Shown piece by piece: positions 9,475 to 17,511 of a stretch of 64,000 nt of DNA (the first letter of the stretch is position 1; every line of letters starts with the position of its first letter). The stretch covers positions 1-64,000 of the forward strand of contig CAJWLL010000002.1 in the NCBI GenBank assembly GCA_913043275.1, written 5' to 3'. This stretch comes from an uncultured Flavobacteriaceae bacterium. GTDB lineage: Bacteria; Bacteroidota; Bacteroidia; Flavobacteriales; Flavobacteriaceae. Position numbers and translations under genes: made by a program. The notes below the pieces were generated by a model, which searched no databases, was not told the origin of the DNA, and saw nothing but the letters and a program-made list of their open reading frames with translations.

Positions 9475-12400
9475 ATGTCCATTAGCACTTTTCAATTCTG
9501 GAATCGAAGTTTTGGTTGGGGCGTATTCACTGTTGCCCTTTTAACCTTTAGTCTTACTGTTGAACCTACTGCTAGTTTTTGGGATGCTGGAGAGTATATT
9601 GCAACTGCTGCCAAACTACAAGTAGGCCACCCTCCTGGAGCTCCTCTTTTTCAAATGATGGGCGCTTTTTTTGCACTTTTTTCCACTTCTCTAGATAATA
9701 TTGCCCTAATGGTCAATTACATGTCTGTTTTTTCAAGTGCTTTCGCTGTGCTGTTTCTTTTTTGGACTCTGACCTTGTTGATGAAAAAATTACCGGTTTT
9801 TCAATCTCTTAACAATAATTCTAAACGATTGGCCTTTTTTGGAAGTGCGGCAGTAGGCGCTTTAGCCTTTTGTTTTTCTGACAGCTTTTGGTTCAATGCA
9901 GTTGAGGCTGAGGTATATGCTATGGCTACATTTATCCTCTCATTACTTTTTTGGTTGGGCCTTCGATGGGAACAAGACATGAATACTCCCCGAGGTGATC
10001 GGTGGTTATTGTTGATTTCTTTTATAATCGGCTTGTCCTTCGGTGTTCATTTTATGGGACTATTGACAATTCCTGCTATTGGGATGATTTACTACTTTAA
10101 GAATACCCCTACAGTAACTATCAAAAGTTTTGTTTTAGCCAATGTGATATCTGTAGCAATTCTACTTTTCATTTTTAAACTCCTATTGCCGACCACCCTA
10201 GCATTTTTTGGAAATTCAGAAGTTTTCTTTGTAAATAAAATTGGATTGCCCTTTAACAGTGGGACGCTGATTGCGGCCTTGTGCTTTGTCTTGTTCTTTA
10301 ATTACAGCTTGCGATATACCCAACGCAAAAAATGGATTAATTTGAATACAGGTATTTTGTGCGTACTTTTTGTATTGGTGGGTTTTTCCTCCTGGCTTAT
10401 GATCCCCATTAGGTCAAACGCCAATACGGTCATCAATGAAAATTCCCCTTCAGATGCTCGTACACTTTTAGCTTATTACAACCTGGAGCAATATCCCGAA
10501 ACACATCTTTTCTTTGGACCTCTTTTTTCTGACATCTATGCAGGGCAGGATGAAACGGAGCCTTATATAGACGATAAACCTAAATACGAAAGAGATTATA
10601 AAGCAGGAAAATACATTATAGTCAATCATTGGGAAAGAGCCAAAATCAATTCCAGCAGCAAGCATCGTGGTTTCTTACCACGACTATGGAGTTCAGAACA
10701 CTCTGGGAATTACATGAATTTCACTGGGCCATTAGAGTTTTCCATTGTACCAGAGTATCAGAACAATGAGATGTTGAATATTAGGGTAGATGAATTTAGA
10801 GAGGACATCCGAGATGGACTTGTAACTGGAGATGACTATCACAAGTTTTTTAGGTCTCTTTCTCCATACTTGGAAATTGAAAAACCAAGTTTTTGGAGTT
10901 CCCTACAATTTTTATTTCAATATCAAATAGGCTATATGTATTGGCGATATTTTATGTGGAATTTTACAGGAAGGCAAAACGATATTGCAGGCACATATAA
11001 TGTTTTGAATGGTAATTGGATCAGTGGAATTCCTTTGATTGACAATTTACGACTGGGTAATCAATCCCAAATTTCGGATGACGCGAGAAACAATAAATCC
11101 AGAAATACCTATTTCTTTCTTCCCTTTTTGTTGGGAGTGATCGGATTGATTTTTTTGTATAAACAAGATCCCAAGCGTTTTTGGGTGTTGTTGCTTTTCT
11201 TTTTGTTTACTGGCCTGGCCCTTAAGATTTATTTGAATGAGCGTCCTTTCGAGCCTCGTGAAAGGGATTATGCTTTGGTTGGCTCCTTTTATGTCTTCGC
11301 ATTATGGATTGGGATGGGTACTTTTTATTTATCGCACAAGGCCAAAACTTTTATAAAATCAAAGTATGTTGCTCCCCTTGGAGTGGCCATTTGTTTTATG
11401 TTGGTTCCTTTGTTAATGGCCTTTCAAAACTGGGATGATCATGACCGTTCCAATCGTTATACTGCTCAGTCTATGGCCAAGTCATACTTAGAGTCAATTC
11501 AAAAGGATGTGGGTGCAATTATTTTTACCATTGGAGACAATGATACTTTTGCCTTGTGGTATGCGCAAGAAATCGAGGGTTATCGCACTGATGTAAAAAC
11601 AATTAACACTTCCCTATTGGCAACAGACTGGTACATTGATCAGATGAAAAGAAAAACCTATAATAGTAATCCCATTCCCTCACAGATGACACATCCTCAC
11701 TATGCATACGGTATTCGAGATTATATAAAGCACGAGTCGCTTTTGGACTCTGTTCGATGGGACATAAAAGATTTTATGAATTGGGTAGCAAGTGATCACC
11801 CCAGAACAAAATACAAAAGCCTATTGGAACAAGCTGGAGATGATTCCCGGCGGTTGCCCAAAGGAACTCAGGAAATGGTATTTTATCCCACCAATAAAAT
11901 CAGGGTGAATGTAAACAAAGAAAACGTATTGAGTAGTGGCTTGGTAAAACCAGAAGACGAGGCCCTTATTGTTCCTTATATAGACATTGATTTGCCCGAG
12001 GGTGGAATGACCAAAAATCAAATCATGATGTTGGATATTTTGGCTAATAACGATTGGAAAAGGCCCATATATTTTACTGGAGGTAGCTATGCCGATTCTG
12101 AATACATATGGATGAAGGAGTACTTACAATTGGAGGGATTAGTTTACAAACTGGTTCCTATTAGAACTCCACTTAATACTGAAAACCCCTATTTAATGGG
12201 TCGCATAGATGCTGATTTGATGTATGAAATAGTTATGAATTGGAGCTGGGGAAATTCTGAAAGCCCAGATATTTATCACGATACAGAAACCCGAAAAAAC
12301 AGTATTTCCTTTAGAAGCAATATGGCTCGTCTGGCCGAAAAATTAATAGAGGAAGATAAAAACGAAAAGGCGAAAAACATCCTCGACTTGGCAATGGAAA

Positions 12401-13023
12401 AGATGCCCTTGGATTATTTTGGGTATTACAGTCTCTTGGTACCTTTTGTAGACACCTATTATCGTTTAGGAGCTCTGCAGTCTGCTCAGAGTCTCGCTAA
12501 AAAGGTTGCATTTAAATACAGTGATGAGTTGGAGTATTTTAGTTCTCTAAACCCAAGTGATCAATTCATGATGGGAGAGGAGATCATCACTCAGATTGAG
12601 CGATACAGAACGCTGATGGAGGCCATCTTGATTCACGAAGATAGAGAGCTTTTGAAAACAGAATTAGATAACTTCAGCTCCTCCATTCAGCCTTTTATGA
12701 AACTCTACGGAGATTATGATTATTATACCTCGCTTACCGATTTTGTGGAAGGATACTATCTGTCAGGTCAAAAAGAAAAGGCTGAAGAATTGGTAGATTC
12801 CATTGTTGTTCAATACGAAAAGCGTTTTGGGATGATTGCCAAATTTTCCAAAAGCAATCAAAAAATATTCTTTGATCGCATTAAGGGGGAAGTACTTGAC
12901 TTTCAAGAGTTGATTTATCGTATTGAACTTTTGGGAGGAGCCAATTTTGCAAAGGGCTTGCAAAATCGATTCGATCAATCAATGGAACAATTTGAATTAG
13001 ATGTGGACACCTTGGAAAACTAA
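9475..13023 (+). CDS. DUF2723 / glycosyltransferase family 117 membrane protein
   Basis: The protein has about 1182 residues. The N-terminal half has many transmembrane helices and the DUF2723 signature (VEPTASFWDAGEYIA and GHPPGAPLFQ), with the acidic residue expected in the catalytic loop of GT-C type protein O-glycosyltransferases. Further membrane segments run to about residue 660; the C-terminal half is soluble and ends in helical, possibly TPR-like, repeats (about 900-1180). In Bacteroidota these proteins are proposed to glycosylate exported proteins from lipid-linked sugars. I chose ATG 9475 because it places the conserved FW..N segment at the usual distance from the N-terminus; a GTG at 9457 would add six residues. 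It is convergent with the thioredoxin-like gene (4-base overlap). Confidence 0.9.
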   Translation: MSISTFQFWNRSFGWGVFTVALLTFSLTVEPTASFWDAGEYIATAAKLQVGHPPGAPLFQMMGAFFALFSTSLDNIALMVNYMSVFSSAFAVLFLFWTLTLLMKKLPVFQSLNNNSKRLAFFGSAAVGALAFCFSDSFWFNAVEAEVYAMATFILSLLFWLGLRWEQDMNTPRGDRWLLLISFIIGLSFGVHFMGLLTIPAIGMIYYFKNTPTVTIKSFVLANVISVAILLFIFKLLLPTTLAFFGNSEVFFVNKIGLPFNSGTLIAALCFVLFFNYSLRYTQRKKWINLNTGILCVLFVLVGFSSWLMIPIRSNANTVINENSPSDARTLLAYYNLEQYPETHLFFGPLFSDIYAGQDETEPYIDDKPKYERDYKAGKYIIVNHWERAKINSSSKHRGFLPRLWSSEHSGNYMNFTGPLEFSIVPEYQNNEMLNIRVDEFREDIRDGLVTGDDYHKFFRSLSPYLEIEKPSFWSSLQFLFQYQIGYMYWRYFMWNFTGRQNDIAGTYNVLNGNWISGIPLIDNLRLGNQSQISDDARNNKSRNTYFFLPFLLGVIGLIFLYKQDPKRFWVLLLFFLFTGLALKIYLNERPFEPRERDYALVGSFYVFALWIGMGTFYLSHKAKTFIKSKYVAPLGVAICFMLVPLLMAFQNWDDHDRSNRYTAQSMAKSYLESIQKDVGAIIFTIGDNDTFALWYAQEIEGYRTDVKTINTSLLATDWYIDQMKRKTYNSNPIPSQMTHPHYAYGIRDYIKHESLLDSVRWDIKDFMNWVASDHPRTKYKSLLEQAGDDSRRLPKGTQEMVFYPTNKIRVNVNKENVLSSGLVKPEDEALIVPYIDIDLPEGGMTKNQIMMLDILANNDWKRPIYFTGGSYADSEYIWMKEYLQLEGLVYKLVPIRTPLNTENPYLMGRIDADLMYEIVMNWSWGNSESPDIYHDTETRKNSISFRSNMARLAEKLIEEDKNEKAKNILDLAMEKMPLDYFGYYSLLVPFVDTYYRLGALQSAQSLAKKVAFKYSDELEYFSSLNPSDQFMMGEEIITQIERYRTLMEAILIHEDRELLKTELDNFSSSIQPFMKLYGDYDYYTSLTDFVEGYYLSGQKEKAEELVDSIVVQYEKRFGMIAKFSKSNQKIFFDRIKGEVLDFQELIYRIELLGGANFAKGLQNRFDQSMEQFELDVDTLEN

Positions 13024-13319
13024 TCCAAGTGATCTTGCATCAGGCTAATCAAGGTATTCGCATCCTGTTCACCACTTTGTCTCCAAACCATTTCTCCTAG
13101 TTTGTAGATCATTAGGGTTGGGAGTACCTTTACTCTTAGTGCATCTGAGAGTTTAATGTTTTTTTCTGCATCAATTTTTATCACCTTGCCTTTGTCGCCC
13201 ATTGCAGCAGCAACATCTTTTAGTATGGGATGCATAGAGTTAGAAACCTTATCCTCTGCATTGTAGAAAACCAAAAGCAGCGGCAATTTGTCATCAATGA
13301 GTTCACCAAATTTTGACAT
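13020..13319 (-). CDS. Thioredoxin-fold protein lacking the CxxC motif
   Basis: The 99-residue protein has the thioredoxin outline: LPLLLVFYNAED at the first strand, KVIKIDAEKN, the cis-proline segment VKVLPTLMIY and the terminal helix. The redox motif WCGPC is replaced by NAEDKVSNSM, and there is no cysteine anywhere in the protein. It therefore cannot act as a dithiol oxidoreductase and may serve as a binding module or chaperone. It lies between a GT117 gene and a metallophosphoesterase and does not overlap the latter. Confidence 0.85.
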   Translation of the reverse strand: MSKFGELIDDKLPLLLVFYNAEDKVSNSMHPILKDVAAAMGDKGKVIKIDAEKNIKLSDALRVKVLPTLMIYKLGEMVWRQSGEQDANTLISLMQDHLD

Positions 13320-13370
13320 TTCTCAATAATTTCAAGGGGTTCACCTACGCAAATGTAGTTTTTTTTGTGA

Positions 13371-14597
13371 TTAAATCAATAAATTCGTCTTTTTCAGCGT
13401 AATTACAGTGATCTCGGGCCAGATCCCTACTCTACCAGGATATGCCAAATAGCCAAAGCCTCTGTTTACATTTAGCTTTTGCTCTTTCTCTTCGTAGATA
13501 CCAGCCCATTGCTTGTATTTCCATTGTATAGGACTCCATTTGATCCAGCCAGGAATTTCTATTCCGAATTGGAAACCGTGGGTATGACCACTCAGTGTAA
13601 GGTGAAAGGCATATGAATGGGGGAGAACTTCTGCTTCCCAATGGGAGGGATCATGGGAGAGGAGTATCTTAAAATCATTGGGTTGGGTTTGGGTAATAGA
13701 TTTCTCAAGGTCTCCAGCCTTTTTGAACCTTCCTGCCCCCCAGTTCTCTACGCCTATCAAAGCGATTTTTTCACCATTTTTTTCAATGTATCGGCTTTCA
13801 TTCAGTAGAAGATCAAAACCCATATCCTTTTGGATTTGGTACATCTCTTCCATATTTTTTAGTTTGGCGGCCTCACTTTCCCAATTATTATAATCCCCAT
13901 AATCGTGATTGCCGAGAACGGAGAATTTCCCATAAGGCGCTTGTATTTCGGAAATCTTTTCAATCCAAGGTTGTGCCTCTGAGGATTTATTGTTGACCAT
14001 GTCTCCAGTAAAAAGAAGGAGATCCGATTTTTGTTCATTGATAAGATCCATACCATAGGCTACTTTTTGATAATTGTCAAAACTGCCGCAATGTAAGTCT
14101 GAAATTTGAGTGATTTGGAAGCCGTCAAAACTGTCCGGTAAGGAGTCGTATTCCAAGGTGTAGCGAAGCACCCTGTAATTGTATCTTCCATGATACATAC
14201 CATAGAGTAGGGAGGCAAAAGGAATCGCACCTAGGGCCATCGCCGCTTGAGAGATAAATTTTCTTCGTCCAGAGAAATGGAATTTTTGTTCGGACGAAAA
14301 GTAATGATAAACGCTCATGACGATTCTGCTCAAATCTTCAAAAAATAGCACACAAATCATTACCAATTGACACGTGATTAGGGCGGCAAAAAAACCTATG
14401 GTATAGGCAATGAATGGTGTCCAGCCCACCGAGCGGTCATAGGTATATAATTCCCAAAGAAAGATGCCTAAAATGGACAAGATAGTCAAACCATAAAAAA
14501 TCCACCATCCTTTATTTTGGGTGGAGGTTTTCAGTGCTTGAAAAGCATACCATTGCAGAAAAATTAAAAAAATAATGAAAGGGATCCAGCGCATCAA
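13371..14597 (-). CDS. Membrane-anchored metallophosphoesterase
   Basis: The 408-residue protein has three hydrophobic segments at the N-terminus (about 4-20, 33-52, 62-86), then a Tat-like SGRRKFISQ stretch with a fourth hydrophobic segment (about 112-135), then a calcineurin-type phosphoesterase domain. Dinuclear metal-site motifs are seen in order: SDLHCG (D167, H169), TGDM (D199), GNHDYG (N230, H231), LLSHDPSHW and SGHTHGFQFG. This is the YkuE/YaeI-like group, which acts on membrane-linked phosphoesters such as UDP-diacylglucosamine; the substrate here is not known. It is followed on the same strand by the thioredoxin-like gene after 51 bases. Confidence 0.93.
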   Translation of the reverse strand: MMRWIPFIIFLIFLQWYAFQALKTSTQNKGWWIFYGLTILSILGIFLWELYTYDRSVGWTPFIAYTIGFFAALITCQLVMICVLFFEDLSRIVMSVYHYFSSEQKFHFSGRRKFISQAAMALGAIPFASLLYGMYHGRYNYRVLRYTLEYDSLPDSFDGFQITQISDLHCGSFDNYQKVAYGMDLINEQKSDLLLFTGDMVNNKSSEAQPWIEKISEIQAPYGKFSVLGNHDYGDYNNWESEAAKLKNMEEMYQIQKDMGFDLLLNESRYIEKNGEKIALIGVENWGAGRFKKAGDLEKSITQTQPNDFKILLSHDPSHWEAEVLPHSYAFHLTLSGHTHGFQFGIEIPGWIKWSPIQWKYKQWAGIYEEKEQKLNVNRGFGYLAYPGRVGIWPEITVITLKKTNLLI

Positions 14598-14646
14598 TTA
14601 ATTTTACTCAAAGGTATAAACTGAAAATGAATAATAATGTGGAAAA

Positions 14647-15969
14647 CTATTTAAACCCTATTTTTTCTGCGAGTAGCATCGCTTTTCCATCGGTGAGACT
14701 GGCCACAAAGCAACTGGCGTTGAGAAGGGTTTGATAGAGGTTTTGAGCGGGCAACTCTTCATGTTCCGGAATCAATTGCAGTAGAAGCTGATCATAGCTG
14801 TTGTCCTTTTTAAAAAAGGCATTGGAAGCTGCCGAAACAAAAGCATCCAATAGAGCGGTAATGACTTTGTAACCCACGATTTCTTTTTGAATGACCTCTT
14901 GGGAGCAATAAATTTTCTCTACACTCAAGTTGATGATGTCTGTAATTTGTGCTTTGTATTGACTTTTTTCCAACAAGGCACTACCGAAACTTCCATTGAG
15001 AATATCGGTTTCATTTTCGGTAAAAACTCTGACGGCGTCCTTGATTAGGCTATTGATGGCCAAGGCTCTTAAATACCCCAACCTCTGGGTACGGTGTTTT
15101 AATTTAGAATATTTGAGGGTGTCCATATCCTCTTTGACCAAATTGATCAGGTATTCCAAGGCGTATTCTTCATCGATCCAACCCAGATGAATGCCATCTT
15201 CAAAGTCGATGATGGTATAGCAGATATCGTCGGCGGCTTCCACCAAATAAGCCAGTGGATGCCGGTGTACTGTCTTGGAATCGGCCAAGCCCAAATCCTG
15301 CGAAAGTGTATCGAAGAATGTATTTTGAGCCTGAAAAAAACCAAATTTTTTGTGTGCAACATGGGGTGTAGGTCGATGGGGAAGGCTGGCTTTGGGGTAT
15401 TTGATAAACGCACCCAAAGTGGCATAACTGAGCCGTAAACCACCAGGGGTTCCCACTTTGCTTTCTGTCAAGATTTTGAATCCATTGGCATTCCCTTCGA
15501 ATGCACATAAATCTTGGTATTCTTTGTCGTTCAACTTTGATTTATACTTGGCGCCATTACCATTGAGAAAATAGTGTCCGATGGCTTTTTCGCCACTGTG
15601 ACCGAAAGGAGGATTCCCGATATCATGAGAGAGTGCTGCGGCAGCTACAATGGCACCAAAATCGTTGATTTTATATCCCAAATCTTTAGATAAGTGCAGG
15701 TGTTTTTCTAAGATGTTTTTACCCGCCATTCTTCCCAAACTTCTTCCCACTACAGAAACTTCCAAGCTGTGGGTGAGTCGGGTGTGAACAAAGTCTGTTT
15801 TGGAAAAAGGAATGACCTGTGTTTTGTCTTGTAGACTTCTAAAAGCACTGGAAAAAACAATCCGGTCATAATCCACTTCAAAACCCAAACGGGTATCGTC
15901 TTGAGCCACCCTTGGCCGCTCTTTTACATCTCCAAACCTCTTGAGCTTCAATAGATTATCCCAGTTCAT
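14647..15969 (-). CDS. dgt: Deoxyguanosinetriphosphate triphosphohydrolase
   Basis: The 440-residue HD-domain enzyme hydrolyses dGTP (or other dNTPs) to the nucleoside and triphosphate. Metal ligands are visible in RLTHSLEV (H67) and SHDIGNPPFGHSGE (H115, D116), and a further Asp in VEAADDICY. The N-terminal substrate segment SAFRSLQDKTQV is conserved. It is convergent with nothing and starts 146 bases from the start of a divergent lipoprotein gene. Its function links loosely with the ribonucleotide reductase genes 8 kb away. Confidence 0.95.
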   Translation of the reverse strand: MNWDNLLKLKRFGDVKERPRVAQDDTRLGFEVDYDRIVFSSAFRSLQDKTQVIPFSKTDFVHTRLTHSLEVSVVGRSLGRMAGKNILEKHLHLSKDLGYKINDFGAIVAAAALSHDIGNPPFGHSGEKAIGHYFLNGNGAKYKSKLNDKEYQDLCAFEGNANGFKILTESKVGTPGGLRLSYATLGAFIKYPKASLPHRPTPHVAHKKFGFFQAQNTFFDTLSQDLGLADSKTVHRHPLAYLVEAADDICYTIIDFEDGIHLGWIDEEYALEYLINLVKEDMDTLKYSKLKHRTQRLGYLRALAINSLIKDAVRVFTENETDILNGSFGSALLEKSQYKAQITDIINLSVEKIYCSQEVIQKEIVGYKVITALLDAFVSAASNAFFKKDNSYDQLLLQLIPEHEELPAQNLYQTLLNASCFVASLTDGKAMLLAEKIGFK

Positions 15970-16080
15970 ACTTTATAAACGTTACTGAATTGTTAACACC
16001 AAAAATTTTAAATAACATTAAATTAAATTATTGGCATTTTGTTTTAACATTAACCTAAAATTAATTAATTCAATGCCCAA

Positions 16081-16088
16081 TACATTTG
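16081..16088 (+). promoter_or_regulatory. -7 promoter box of beta-helix lipoprotein gene
   Basis: TACATTTG matches TAnnTTTG and lies 26 bases before ATG 16115, the correct distance for a short leader. It excludes the upstream in-frame ATGs at 16031 and 16073 as starts. No TTTG was found at the -33 position. Confidence 0.5.
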
Positions 16089-16114
16089 TAGCAAATCTAA
16101 ATCATAAGAACAAA

Positions 16115-17416
16115 ATGACAAATTTTAAATCCATTAGTTTAGTTGCTTTTTTAGCAATTCTTTTCTCGTGCTCCAAGGAGGATCCTGTAGTGGAATATGT
16201 AACCGTAACCGAAAAAGTAACTGAAACAGAAACCGTTGAAGTAGATCCCTATGCAGATTCTACATTGGAAGGTAATATAACTTCTGATAAAACTTTAGAC
16301 GCCTCCAAGATTTGGCTTTTGAAAGGTAGAGTTTCTGTAGAAAGTGGAGCTATATTAACCATACCTGCCGGAACAATCATCAAAGCCGCCTCCGGTACCG
16401 GAGCTGATGCTTCTACTTTGATTATTGCCAGAGGAGCTACCATCATTGCCGATGGAACAGCTGACGCTCCTATTATTATGACTTCCGTTTCTGATAATAT
16501 TGAAGTTGGGGGAACCTATCCTTCCAGTGGTCCGGCTTTGAATGTTGATACCAGAGGTCTTTGGGGCGGTATACTCATATTGGGTAATGCTCCTTGTTCT
16601 TTTTCTGGTGATGTAACGGAGCTTCAAATTGAAGGGATTCCTACTTCAGACACCAACGGTCTTTATGGTGGTTCTGATGCTGCCGATAATTCAGGTTCAG
16701 TTCAATACCTTTCTATCCGACATGGTGGAGCCGAGATTGGAGAAGGAAATGAAATCAACGGACTTACCCTAGGCGGGGTTGGATCCGGAACAAAAATTAA
16801 TCATATCGAAGTAGTTGGAAACGTAGATGATGGAATTGAATTTTTTGGAGGAACAGTAAATGCCTCCAACCTTCTCGTATGGGGACAGGGAGATGATGCC
16901 ATAGATATTGATCAAGCTTATGCCGGGACCATTGATGGTGCACTGGTTATTTTGACTGCTGCCTCCGATCATGGCTTCGAAATCGATGGCCCTGAGGGTT
17001 CTGCTTCGGGTCGCTTTACCCTTAAAAACGCAACGGTCATTGGAGCTACCGATGATTGTGATGCTGAGGGTGTTGACGGAGAAATGGCTGACTTTAGAAA
17101 AGGAGCTACCGGAGATGTTTTAAATATTCTGTTTAGAGATTTTGCCGGGGGGAAAGATGTAGAGTTGGATGCTTCTGCCGATGCCGCTACCTATACCGCA
17201 GGAACCCTGACTTTTGTCAATATTGATATCATGCACCCGGTCAGTGATGGTGCAGTCTGTTCCAATGTTGAAACACTCGACAAAATTTTTGACGATAAAT
17301 CGAATGAAAGTACTTTCGAAGCTGATGCTTCTTCTTTCGCTGAAATCGTCACAGAACAAAAAGACGGAAATGGAGTAGATACATCTATTTTTTCGTGGAC
17401 ATTTTATGCGAGATAG
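16115..17416 (+). CDS. Surface lipoprotein with right-handed beta-helix-like repeats
   Basis: From ATG 16115 the protein has 433 residues, with a lipoprotein signal ending LFSC. Then comes a low-complexity spacer rich in VTE and acidic residues (about 22-45), and a Gly/Asp/Ala-rich body with repeated strands (GAILTIPAGTII, GATIIADGTADAPI, GLWGGILILGNA, SVQYLSIRHGG, INHIEVVGNVDDGIEFFGG). That body is typical of a parallel beta-helix. Families of this kind are secreted proteins of Bacteroidota encoded next to TonB receptors, with no known biochemical role. Here it is followed by a terminator hairpin and then a TonB-dependent receptor and a phosphate transporter, suggesting a surface component of an uptake system. 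Confidence 0.8.
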   Translation: MTNFKSISLVAFLAILFSCSKEDPVVEYVTVTEKVTETETVEVDPYADSTLEGNITSDKTLDASKIWLLKGRVSVESGAILTIPAGTIIKAASGTGADASTLIIARGATIIADGTADAPIIMTSVSDNIEVGGTYPSSGPALNVDTRGLWGGILILGNAPCSFSGDVTELQIEGIPTSDTNGLYGGSDAADNSGSVQYLSIRHGGAEIGEGNEINGLTLGGVGSGTKINHIEVVGNVDDGIEFFGGTVNASNLLVWGQGDDAIDIDQAYAGTIDGALVILTAASDHGFEIDGPEGSASGRFTLKNATVIGATDDCDAEGVDGEMADFRKGATGDVLNILFRDFAGGKDVELDASADAATYTAGTLTFVNIDIMHPVSDGAVCSNVETLDKIFDDKSNESTFEADASSFAEIVTEQKDGNGVDTSIFSWTFYAR

Positions 17417-17446
17417 ATAGTACTAACTGTAAATAATTTTTTTATA

Positions 17447-17484
17447 ACAAGTGTTGGGGGTCGATCCCGAACACTTGTTTTTTT
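17447..17484 (+). terminator. Strong hairpin terminator or attenuator between lipoprotein and TonB receptor genes
   Basis: The nine-base stem ACAAGTGTT/AACACTTGT, extended by GGG/CCC in the loop, is followed by a run of T. Only 28 bases separate it from the receptor start, with no promoter box visible there, so the receptor probably relies on read-through. Confidence 0.85.
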
Positions 17485-17511
17485 GATATTTTAAACAATT
17501 AAATTTTCTGA

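Noticed and set aside
16031-16114. Longer N-terminus for the beta-helix lipoprotein
   Set aside because: The lipoprotein signal begins at 16115 and a -7 promoter box lies at 16081 inside the proposed extension.
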